DNA of 52,763 nt, taken from NCBI GenBank assembly GCA_964531285.1, contig CAZHDI010000014.1, positions 1 through 52,763 of the forward strand. Direction: 5' to 3'. The notes below the pieces were generated by a model. It made no database searches. It was not told where the DNA came from and was given only the letters and a program-made list of their open reading frames with translations. The translations under genes were made by a program, and so were the position numbers. Source of the DNA: CAZHDI01 sp964531285 (lineage in GTDB: Bacteria > Pseudomonadota > Alphaproteobacteria > JAJFIK01). Below are positions 42,227 through 49,767 of this stretch, in pieces (the first letter of the stretch is position 1; each line of letters opens with the position of its first letter).

Positions 42227-43089
42227 CGCCACCGCGTGAGACATCCGCTCAGGACACCACCGGGCGCCATATCGTCGATGTGCTGATTGAAGAACGCGCG
42301 GAGCATCTGCTGCACTCGCCCCTGTGGCCGCTGCTCCGGTCCACGGTCTATCCCCTGCTGCGCTACCGGGCGGCCCGCACCATGGCCGACGCCGTCGCGC
42401 CGATGAGCGGGATCGGCGCCATGACCTATGTCAGCCGGGTTCTGCGGCTCGATCTGAAAGTGACGGGAACGGAGCATATCCCGCGCACGGGACCGTTCAT
42501 CGTCATCGCCAATCATCCCACAGGCATCGCCGACGGCATCGCGGTCTATGATGCCATGAAGACCATCCGGCCCGACCTGACCTTTTTTGCCAATCGCGAC
42601 GCCCAGCGGGTCTGCCCGCGCTTTACCGAATTGCTGATCCCGGTCGAATGGGTCGAGGAGAAACGCTCACGCGCCAAAACCCGGGAAACCCTTGTGCGCT
42701 CGCGTCAGGCGTTCGAGGATGGCCGGCCCGTTGTGATCTTCCCGTCCGGCCGTCTGGCGCATATGACCCTTTCGGGACTGAAGGAACGGCCCTGGCTCGT
42801 GACCACCATCAATCTGATGCGCCGGTACAACACACCGATCGTTCCCCTGAACATCCGGGGACGGAATTCCCTTCTTTATTACTTCTTTCACTTCGTCAAC
42901 GCCGAACTGCGGAATATGACCCTGTTCAACGAACTGCTGAACAAACGCCATTACCGCTATGATCTGATGTTCGGACCGGCGATCCAGCCGGAGCATGTCA
43001 CTGGCGAGCCGCCGGACGCCATCGCCGCGCTCCAGGCCCATGTGGAACATCATGTCCGCAAGGGCCGCGCCTTTACGTCAGGACACTGA
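42223..43089 (+). CDS. lysophospholipid acyltransferase family protein
   Basis: A 288-residue glycerolipid acyltransferase-like protein. The catalytic motif is NHPTGIAD, an HX5D arrangement in place of the usual HX4D of PlsC; HX5D is also seen in hemolysin-type acyltransferases. A second motif FPSGRLAH and IVPLNIRGRNS match acyl-substrate sites. The N-terminus is hydrophilic; a hydrophobic patch near residue 215 (LLYYFFHF) may bind membrane. The exact acceptor (lysophospholipid, ornithine lipid or other) is not evident. ATG 42223 overlaps the preceding stop. A strong hairpin follows at 43106. Confidence 0.85.
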   Translation: MTPPRETSAQDTTGRHIVDVLIEERAEHLLHSPLWPLLRSTVYPLLRYRAARTMADAVAPMSGIGAMTYVSRVLRLDLKVTGTEHIPRTGPFIVIANHPTGIADGIAVYDAMKTIRPDLTFFANRDAQRVCPRFTELLIPVEWVEEKRSRAKTRETLVRSRQAFEDGRPVVIFPSGRLAHMTLSGLKERPWLVTTINLMRRYNTPIVPLNIRGRNSLLYYFFHFVNAELRNMTLFNELLNKRHYRYDLMFGPAIQPEHVTGEPPDAIAALQAHVEHHVRKGRAFTSGH

Positions 43090-43105
43090 AAACCCTAAAG
43101 CAAAA

Positions 43106-43137
43106 CCGCGCCGCGAAGGGGGCTCCTCGCGGCGCGG
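43106..43137. terminator. hairpin between the acyltransferase and cold-shock genes
   Basis: A perfect 11-bp inverted repeat CCGCGCCGCGA / TCGCGGCGCGG with a 10-base loop, 17 bases after the acyltransferase stop and 55 before the convergent csp stop. No T-run on either strand, so it may work as a bidirectional barrier rather than a classical terminator. Confidence 0.6.
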
Positions 43138-43191
43138 CGTCTGTCTCGTGTCATGGGAAAATCCGGGATCGGCCCGCGGGCCTGTCCGGTG

Positions 43192-43395
43192 TCACAGGGC
43201 CTTGAGATTGCCCGCAGCGGTGCGGCCGCGTTCCTCGACCAGTTCGAAACTCAGCTTTTGACCTTCCGTGATCTGCGGCAGGCCGGACCGTTCCACGGCC
43301 GTCACATGCACAAACACGTCCTTGCCGCCGTCATCGGGGGCAATGAAGCCAAAGCCTTTGGTCGGGTTGAACCACTTTACGACACCAGTCGCCAT
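43192..43395 (-). CDS. cspA: cold-shock domain protein (CspA family)
   Basis: A 67-residue single cold-shock domain that binds single-stranded RNA and DNA and melts mRNA structure. RNP1 is KGFGFI and RNP2 VFVHV; GVVKWFNPTKGFGFI is the standard N-terminus. The start at 43395 is fixed by GGAG seven bases upstream and by MATGVVKWF; an upstream Met at 43416 adds seven unrelated residues. About 290 bases lie between it and ubiH, enough for a promoter and a long 5' leader, which is common in csp mRNAs, though I cannot pick out a conserved leader structure. Confidence 0.96.
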   Translation of the reverse strand: MATGVVKWFNPTKGFGFIAPDDGGKDVFVHVTAVERSGLPQITEGQKLSFELVEERGRTAAGNLKAL

Positions 43396-43688
43396 ATCTC
43401 GTCTCCAAGCGCGCACGAGCGTTCAGGACTGACCCGTCTTTTGTGCGCAACCAAACACGGGCCCGCAGTCATGCACGCCCGACGAACCATGCGCTGTGTT
43501 TTTGATGCGCGTTCAAGTCGGAGCGGCTGGGCCGCGTCGCACAAGCCGTTCCGTGTCGACGGTCGAGAATGACCATATACGAGTAAGCGCCCAATCCGAC
43601 GCTAGTGCAACGAGAATTTTATGACGTTTCGGGGACGCGTGCGTGCCTGACGAACTGTCACCTTCAGGATGTGCCCAAGCGCCTCAGG

Positions 43689-44987
43689 TTAAAGGGCTTC
43701 CCCGCGCAGCAGGCGGGGCAGATGGCGCTCGCCGCCCAGCGCCACGCCGCCGCCGGCCTGACGCATGAAGAACCGCCGCGCCGGCCCGATGGCATCGACC
43801 ACCGCCAGCCCCAGATCCCGCGCCAGCCGGACCGGCCCCAGATCGTTGGAGAACAGGCGATTGAGCCCATCCGTCGCGGCGGCCAGGGAAACATTGTCCC
43901 AGCGCCGCCAGGTCTGATACCGGGCCAGCACATCCTCCGACCCCGGATCGAGCCCCAACCGGGCCGCATCGGTCATGACTTCGGCCAGCGCCGCCACATC
44001 CCGCAGGCCCAGATTGAGGCCCTGTCCCGCGATGGGATGAATGCCGTGGGCCGCATCGCCGACCAGAGCCAGCCGGGGGCGGACATAGTCCAACGCCAGA
44101 TGCAGGCCCAACGGATAGGACCAGCGCGGACCGACCGGCCGCACATCGCCCAGATAGGGCCCGAACCGCGCCCGCACCTCCGCCGCGAAGGCATCGTCCG
44201 GCAATCCCATGAAATGCGGCGTCAAATCGGCATGCTCGGTCCACACCAGGGACGCCCGGTTGCCGGTCATGGGCAGGATCGCGAACGGCCCGGCGGGCAG
44301 GAAATATTCCTGGGCCACCCCATCGTGCGGCGCCTCATGGGCCACCGTGGTAACGATGCCGTGCTGGGGATAGGACCAGGACACGGATTTGATCCCCGCC
44401 GCCTCGCGCAACGGCGAGCCGCGCCCGTCCGCCGCCAGGCATACCCGCGCCGTAATCGACCGTCCGTCGCCGAGAACCGCGGTCACGCCCGACGCGTCGT
44501 GATCGACCCGCGCGACCTTGGCCGGCGCCAGAACGGTGAGACCGGGCGTGGTGTCGATCACCGCCTGCTGGGCAATGCGGATATGCCGGTTCTCGATCAG
44601 ATTGCCGAGCGGATCCGAGCCGATTTCCCGGTGGTCGAAATGCAGATGCAATAGCGACGCGGCACCGTCGTCCCGGGCGCGCGGACCCGAGCCGTCCGTC
44701 ACCAGAATGTCGTTGATCGGCTGGGCATGGGGCGCCAGATGCGCCCAAAGACCCAGGCTCTCCAGCATGCGGCAGGAGGCAAAGGCAATGGCCGACACCC
44801 GGCCGTCAAACGCCGCATCGACCGTCTTGGCCGGGTCCATGGCATCGACCACCAGGGTCTCGATGCCGCCGCGCGCCAGCGCGATGCCGAGGGTCAGGCC
44901 AACCAGGCCGCCGCCAACCACAAGGGCTTCGGTTTCCAGGTCCGGCGCGGGGGATGATGGGGATACGCGTGTCATAAGCGCGAGCAT
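43689..44987 (-). CDS. ubiH: UbiH/UbiF/Coq6-type FAD-dependent monooxygenase
   Basis: A 432-residue flavin hydroxylase of ubiquinone biosynthesis. N-terminal dinucleotide motif GGGLVGLTLGIALARGG, middle AADGRGSPLRE and the late FAD-binding LVGDAAHGIHPIAGQGLNLGLRD are all present. Which ring carbon it hydroxylates cannot be told from sequence (alphaproteobacteria often use UbiL/UbiM in place of UbiH/F/I), so the symbol is approximate. Two starts are possible, 44987 and 44975; neither has a strong ribosome-binding site. It is divergent from glnK across a 377-base interval. Confidence 0.88.
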   Translation of the reverse strand: MLALMTRVSPSSPAPDLETEALVVGGGLVGLTLGIALARGGIETLVVDAMDPAKTVDAAFDGRVSAIAFASCRMLESLGLWAHLAPHAQPINDILVTDGSGPRARDDGAASLLHLHFDHREIGSDPLGNLIENRHIRIAQQAVIDTTPGLTVLAPAKVARVDHDASGVTAVLGDGRSITARVCLAADGRGSPLREAAGIKSVSWSYPQHGIVTTVAHEAPHDGVAQEYFLPAGPFAILPMTGNRASLVWTEHADLTPHFMGLPDDAFAAEVRARFGPYLGDVRPVGPRWSYPLGLHLALDYVRPRLALVGDAAHGIHPIAGQGLNLGLRDVAALAEVMTDAARLGLDPGSEDVLARYQTWRRWDNVSLAAATDGLNRLFSNDLGPVRLARDLGLAVVDAIGPARRFFMRQAGGGVALGGERHLPRLLRGEAL

Positions 44988-45364
44988 GAGCCGGGTGCCC
45001 GGGAAAATCCAGCGCCGCGGCGCCGCAGTCCTTGCCAGGGCCGAAGGATCCCGGCCGCCAATCCGTGCTGCCGGGCGCGGTTGCCCGCGCCTTGGGCGGC
45101 TCCCGGGCCGGCCACCCATTCACGCATAAACTTTGGGCTATGTTACCCCTGGCAGGGCATGTGCCGGCGCCAAAACCGACAAAAGCCCTGCATTCGTGAC
45201 TATTTCTTGTGCGAGTCACGCGTAAAGATCGGGCAAGACGCGGGCTTGGCGCGCCGGCATGATTGCAGGCCGGGCTCCGAAATGGTCACACTATGGGCCT
45301 TTCCGGGACCGACCGGTCCCTGCCGCCCCGCGCGGCCGACACAGGACAGGGCAAGGACCACCCC
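44988..45364. promoter_or_regulatory. ubiH-glnK divergent intergenic region
   Basis: No gene is seen in this 377-base stretch. The half near ubiH is very GC-rich; the half near glnK has lower GC. It should hold both promoters. The best rightward site is the sigma-54-like sequence at 45150-45164. AAGGA precedes the glnK start. Confidence 0.5.
45150..45164 (+). promoter_or_regulatory. sigma-54-like promoter upstream of glnK
   Basis: TGGCAGGGCATGTGC fits the -24/-12 consensus TGGCAC-N5-TTGC at eight of ten fixed positions, with GG and GC in the exact 10-base interval. It faces glnK, about 200 bases upstream. glnK genes are often NtrC/sigma-54 controlled, so the position is sensible, but no NtrC site was identified. 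Confidence 0.4.
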
Positions 45365-45703
45365 ATGAAGCTCATCATCGCCGTGATCAAGCCGTTCAAG
45401 CTGGACGACGTGCGCGAGGCGCTGACCCGGCTCGGCGTGGCCGGCCTGACCGTGTCCGAAGTGACGGGCTATGGGCGCCAGAAGGGCCACACCGAAATCT
45501 ATCGCGGCGCCGAATACGCGATCAGCTTCCTGCCGAAGATCAAGCTGGAGATCGTCGTGCCGGCCCATACCGCCGCCAAGGCCGTGGAGGCGATCCGCGA
45601 GACCGCGCATACCGGCCAGATCGGCGACGGCAAGATCTTCGTTCTGGACGTGGAAGACGCCCAGCGCATCCGCACCGGCGAGACCGGCGCCGACGCCCTC
45701 TGA
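45365..45703 (+). CDS. glnK: nitrogen regulatory protein P-II
   Basis: A 112-residue P-II protein that reports 2-oxoglutarate, ATP/ADP and glutamine status. The T-loop has the uridylylation residue Tyr51 (EIYRGAEY) and the B-loop TGQIGDGKIFV; the C-terminus AQRIRTGETGADAL is typical of GlnB/GlnK. Which of glnB or glnK it is cannot be told for certain; the symbol is by usual alphaproteobacterial neighbourhood. The normal neighbour amtB is absent; instead a second P-II-like gene follows 91 bases later in the same direction. Confidence 0.96.
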   Translation: MKLIIAVIKPFKLDDVREALTRLGVAGLTVSEVTGYGRQKGHTEIYRGAEYAISFLPKIKLEIVVPAHTAAKAVEAIRETAHTGQIGDGKIFVLDVEDAQRIRTGETGADAL

Positions 45704-45794
45704 GCCACGCGGATTTTCTGGAGCCCGCCCAAACGATCGGGCAGACTGCGAGACACCGCGCGGCGGGCGCGCAGGGTGAGGGCGGGAGAGTGTC

Positions 45795-46115
45795 ATGTAT
45801 CAGGCGATGAAGGTCGTGATCATCACGGAACGCACGATCCTGGAGGCCGTGTGCCGGATTATCGAGGAAATGGGCGCAACGGGCTACACCCACACCACGG
45901 CCGGCGGCAAGGGCAGCCGGGGAATCCGCAGCCAGGACCGCGCCGCCATCTCCGGCGTCATGACCAATGTGAAAATCGAAACCATCGTGGCTGACCGGGA
46001 AACCGCCGAATCCATCAGCGATGCCGTCGCCGCGCGGTTCTTCGAGGATTATTCGGGCATCACCTATATCGAGCAGGTGGAAATCGTCCGGCCCCACAAG
46101 TTCAAACTGAAATAG
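45795..46115 (+). CDS. sbtB: P-II-like regulator SbtB
   Basis: A 106-residue P-II-fold protein. The GYTHTTAGGKGSRGIRS segment (GKGSR followed by RS) and FFEDYSGITYIEQVEI match cyanobacterial SbtB, which binds cAMP, ATP and ADP and blocks the bicarbonate transporter SbtA. It lacks the T-loop Tyr of GlnK. The C-terminus RPHKFKLK does not carry the CGPEGC redox tail of cyanobacterial SbtB. ATG 45795 follows GGGAGAG. Its stop lies 4 bases from the stop of sbtA, convergent, which is the strongest context evidence. Confidence 0.88.
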   Translation: MYQAMKVVIITERTILEAVCRIIEEMGATGYTHTTAGGKGSRGIRSQDRAAISGVMTNVKIETIVADRETAESISDAVAARFFEDYSGITYIEQVEIVRPHKFKLK

Positions 46116-46119
46116 GCCC

Positions 46120-47112
46120 TCAAAACACCGTCTGCGCCAGGGCGATGAACAGCGGGATGCACACCCCGATGGAAATCGGCGTGCCCAGACTGGTGGACGC
46201 ACCGATATAGGCGGACGGATTGGCGCGCGGGATCCCGGCGCGCAGGGTCGGCGGCCCGGAGATATCCGACGACGAGGCTGCGATCACCGACAGCAGCACC
46301 ACGCCGCCGGGGCTGAACCCGGTCGTCTCATGCAGCACATAGCCGATGCCGAACGCGATCATCCCATGGGTGATCGGCGCCAGCACGGCATAGATCGCAT
46401 ACCAATGGGCAACCTTGCGCAGCTCATGGAGCCGGTGCCACGCCTCGATCCCCATGGTCAGCATCAGGATCGACAGGAAGCCGCGGAACAGCGGATCGTA
46501 AAAGCTCTCATAGACCTGCTCGGGCCGGGTCACCAGCCCCAGCAGCAGGCCGAGCAGCAGCGCCGACAGCGCCGAGCCGCGCAACGAGTCGCTCATGATC
46601 TGCAAGGGCGTGACCCGGGACCGGCCGCTCGTGTCGGATTTCGCCTTGCCCATGCCCGCCAGCACGATGGCCAGCACCAGCGCCGGAATATCCATGAACG
46701 GGTAAAGCGCCGGAACCCAGGCCTCGTAATCGATGTTCTGTTCGTTCAAGGACGCCATCGCCGCGCCGAGGGTCGAGGCACTGACCGCGCCGAACAGGCC
46801 CGCCGTTGCCAGCGCATCGTCGCGCGACAGCCCCGGCAGGCGCGCCAGGGTCACAAGGCCGATCAGCACGATGCCCGCGCCGATCCCCATGGCCGCCAGC
46901 GCCGGCAGGATCATGTCGGCAAGATTGGCGTCCCGCACTTCCATGCCCGCATGGAGGCCCACCGACATCAGCAGCATGAACACTGCGAACTGATAGATCG
47001 CGTCCGGGATCTGGAGTTTGGAGCCGAGCGACGCGACCAGCATGCCGCCCAGGAGAAAGGCAAGCGACGGCGATTGAAATTGCGAGACGATCTTCGCCAG
47101 AAACTCAAGCAA
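46120..47112 (-). CDS. sbtA: sodium-dependent bicarbonate transporter SbtA family
   Basis: A 330-residue membrane protein with about ten hydrophobic helices. The N-terminal QSPSLAFLLGGMLVASLGSKL and the C-terminal SDISGPPTLRAGIPRANPSAYIGAS are close to cyanobacterial SbtA, including the residues around the inverted repeat that bind bicarbonate and sodium. It is about 40 residues shorter than cyanobacterial SbtA (~370), mainly in the central cytosolic loop. The TTG start at 47112 has GGGGGA upstream and gives the conserved N-terminus; a nearby ATG at 47119 is out of frame and stops at once. It is convergent with sbtB. Confidence 0.92.
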   Translation of the reverse strand: MLEFLAKIVSQFQSPSLAFLLGGMLVASLGSKLQIPDAIYQFAVFMLLMSVGLHAGMEVRDANLADMILPALAAMGIGAGIVLIGLVTLARLPGLSRDDALATAGLFGAVSASTLGAAMASLNEQNIDYEAWVPALYPFMDIPALVLAIVLAGMGKAKSDTSGRSRVTPLQIMSDSLRGSALSALLLGLLLGLVTRPEQVYESFYDPLFRGFLSILMLTMGIEAWHRLHELRKVAHWYAIYAVLAPITHGMIAFGIGYVLHETTGFSPGGVVLLSVIAASSSDISGPPTLRAGIPRANPSAYIGASTSLGTPISIGVCIPLFIALAQTVF

Positions 47113-47227
47113 CGGTCATCCCCCGGCCCATTTTTCATCGGTCGCGACCAGTGTACCCGACACGGACGGAGAGGCATCGAAAATCGGCTTTGCCTGCAAT
47201 TTCAAATTTCCGGAAGGGTGCCCCCCT

Positions 47228-48106
47228 TTAACGCCCGCCGGAGACCGGCCTCAATCCGATGCGGATATCGGTGAACTCCGAATACTGATCCTGGGGCGAC
47301 GCCCAATCGGGCCCGGCACCGCCGAAGAACGTATTGAAATAAAGCCCGTCCACGCCGACCGCGCTGGTGACCCGCAAATGGCGGCGCCGCGCCTCGACCT
47401 TGAGCACCCCGTCCTGCCAGAGCCGGACCGTGCCATTCTGCTTGCCGATCTCGTTCAAGACGACCTCAAGCTCCATGCGGCTTGCCTTGCCCGGCGTCAG
47501 CCAGAACGCCCCGCGCCCAAGGCTTTCGCCGCACGGGCCGGTCGTATCCGCTGCATAGAGATAGACCTCGGCGCGCCCGCGCTCGCGCCACATCAGCCGG
47601 GCGGAAAAACCGTTGCGCCGGTCCGGCGTGCAGCCATCGGGCGAATCCCCGCCGAACAGGCCGGGCAGCTTGCCGCCCCGGGCAAACTTGAATTTGGGCA
47701 TCAGACGGACGGTATAGGCGAGGCATCCGCTCCTGGCCGGCGCTCCTTCGGCTTTGGAGCGAAAGCTCATGCCGCCGGCGGTCCGGTCCTCGCCCGGAAA
47801 AAGACTGCCTTTGGGATAGCGGACCTGCATCCGTGCGGTGCGGCAGTCCGCACCGCCTGCCGCACCGGCGACCGACCCCTCAAGCGCCTTGAAACGGACA
47901 TTGGCCGCTCCCCAATCATATCGGGTCTGACCTTTCAGGCCCGGCGCGCCGGGAGACGGGGGCAGGCATGGGCCGAGCGCCTCCATGGCATAGCGCAGGC
48001 TGCACCGGGTCCGGTCCGCGGCCTCAGCCGATCCGGCTGCGGACGGTCCGGGCACGGCCAATGCGCCGCTGATCAGTCCCAAAATGATCCGCCATCCGCC
48101 TGTCAT
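47228..48106 (-). CDS. exported polysaccharide-lyase-like protein (PL14-type fold)
   Basis: A 292-residue exported protein. A signal peptide (about 1-24) precedes a beta-jelly-roll with MQVRYPKGSLFPGE, LMPKFKFARGGKLPGLFGG, GFSARLMWRERGRAEVYLYA, MELEVVLNEIG and GLYFNTFFGGAGPDWASP, the pattern of alginate/glucuronan lyase-like (PL14-related) domains. Six or more cysteines suggest disulphides. The enzyme activity is not proven; such domains are also found in non-catalytic surface proteins. It lies upstream of sbtA, in the same direction, with 115 bases between. Confidence 0.72.
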   Translation of the reverse strand: MTGGWRIILGLISGALAVPGPSAAGSAEAADRTRCSLRYAMEALGPCLPPSPGAPGLKGQTRYDWGAANVRFKALEGSVAGAAGGADCRTARMQVRYPKGSLFPGEDRTAGGMSFRSKAEGAPARSGCLAYTVRLMPKFKFARGGKLPGLFGGDSPDGCTPDRRNGFSARLMWRERGRAEVYLYAADTTGPCGESLGRGAFWLTPGKASRMELEVVLNEIGKQNGTVRLWQDGVLKVEARRRHLRVTSAVGVDGLYFNTFFGGAGPDWASPQDQYSEFTDIRIGLRPVSGGR

Positions 48107-48333
48107 GATCGGCTCTGCTCCCTGTCACCGGTCCCAACCTACACCACGGCCGCGCGGGCGGCACCCGCCGCGCCAAGTATCGGGCATTTAAGACTTTCTT
48201 TACCTTGATGACGATTTGGAAAGTAGACCCTCTGGGCGCGAAACGGCTACTATGAGCGGTGCTTTCGCGTAACAGGGCAGGCCATGCGGGCGGCCCGAGG
48301 GGCAGCGGGAAAGCCGTTCCGGGGAGATCACCT

Positions 48334-49682
48334 GTGGCCAAGGCGCGCATCGAGGATCAGCCCGCGCTGACGCGCTGGCGCTATGACAGCCTGCCGGAGT
48401 ATGCGTTCCCGCGCCTGCGCGCGCTGCTCGACGGCACGCGCCCGGGGGCGGACGAAATCAATCTGTCGATCGGTGAACCGCGCCATCCGGTGCCGGCCCT
48501 CGTCGCCGATGTCCTGGCCCGCGAGACCGCCGCATATGGCCGGTATCCGCCCAATGAGGGCACGCCCGCCTTCCGGGCCGCCGCAAAGGCCTGGGCCGAC
48601 CGGCGCTATGGTCTTCCCGACGGCATGATCGATCCGGATACGCAGATCCTGCCGCTGAACGGCACCCGCGAGGGGCTGTTCATGGCCGCGCAAACGCTTG
48701 CCGCCCCATCAACNNNNNNNNNNNNNNNNNNNNNNNNNNNNNNNNNNNNNNNNNNNNNNNNNNNNNNNNNNNNNNNNNNNNNNNNNNNNNNNNNNNNNNN
48801 NNNNNNNNNNNNNCCGCCCCATCAACGGCCAAGGCGGACGAACCGCGCCCCGCGATTCTGATCCCGAACCCGTTTTATCAATGCTATGCGGCGGCCGCCG
48901 TGGCCGCCGGCATGGAGCCGGTGTTTTTGGATACGACCGCCGAAACCGGCCATTTACCCGATGTCTGGAGCCTGAGCGACGCCTTGCTCGCCCGGACGCG
49001 CGCCATTTATCTGTGCTCCCCGGCCAACCCGCAGGGCACGGTTGCCGATACGCGCTTCTGGACCGGCCTGATGGGACTGTCGGCCCGGTACGGCTTCACG
49101 ATCATCGCCGATGAGTGCTACACGGAGATTTACGAGTCGGTGCCGCCGCCCGGTTGCCTGGAAGCCGCCAAAGCCGCCGCGCCCGATTTACGCCGCATCC
49201 TGTCGTTTCACTCCCTGTCCAAGCGCTCCAGCGTGCCCGGGCTGCGGTCCGGTTTCGTCACGGGCGACGCACGGCTGATCACGCGGCTGCGCAAACTGAA
49301 AAGCTATGGCGGGGCGCCCTCGCCGCTGCCGGTTCTGGCCGCCGCCGCAGCGCTGTGGCAAGACGATGCTCACGTAACGGAGAATCGCGCCCTCTACCGG
49401 GCCAAAATCGACATCGCAAGCCAGATCCTGGGCGGACGATTCGGCTTTTACCGCCCGCCCGGCGGCTTTTTCCTGTGGCTCGATATGGGAGAAACCGGCC
49501 TGAGCGGCGAAGAGGCCGCCCTGGAGCTATGGCGCACGGCGGGCGTGAAGGTGCTTCCAGGCGCCTATCTGGCCCGCGACACGGGACAAGGCAATCCGGG
49601 TGCCGATTATATCCGGATCGCGCTGGTCCATGACGAGGCGACCACTGCCGAAGCGCTGCGCCGCATCTGCGAAGCAGTGTAA
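48334..49682 (+). CDS. dapC: N-succinyldiaminopimelate aminotransferase-like (class I/II), split by a false gap
   Basis: A PLP aminotransferase of the DapC branch of lysine and peptidoglycan biosynthesis, by pattern: NLSIGEPRHPVP, LNGTREGLFMA, IPNPFYQCYAAAA, CSPANPQGTVA, the Lys site SFHSLSKRSSVPGLRSGF and IRIALV. The gap at 48714-48813 breaks the frame only in the deposited form: both sides carry the same 13 bases (ccgccccatcaac), and joining on that overlap gives a continuous 411-residue frame with the expected sequence. GTG 48334 has GGGGAG seven bases upstream. It precedes ftsK, the usual alphaproteobacterial order. Confidence 0.9.
48714..48813. other. assembly gap (100 Ns), probably artefactual
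   Basis: The 13 bases before the gap are repeated exactly after it, in matching codon phase, so the contigs most probably overlap and no sequence is missing. Confidence 0.9.
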
Positions 49683-49767
49683 CCTGACGACCTGACACAG
49701 ACCGACCACACCGGCCGCAGACACCGGACCCGGCCATCCGATCAAGACGACGACCACAAGGGCGACG

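Noticed and set aside
43605..44654. Forward open frame of 349 codons over ubiH
   Set aside because: Antisense to ubiH; repetitive Arg/Gln/Pro sequence.
45246..45267. Second sigma-54-like site (TTGGCGCG...TTGCA) before glnK
   Set aside because: The GG and GC elements are too far apart (wrong spacing), so it does not fit the -24/-12 rule.
48334..49682. Frameshifted or truncated dapC pseudogene
   Set aside because: The shift occurs only across the 100-N placeholder; merging the 13-base identical ends restores the full frame.
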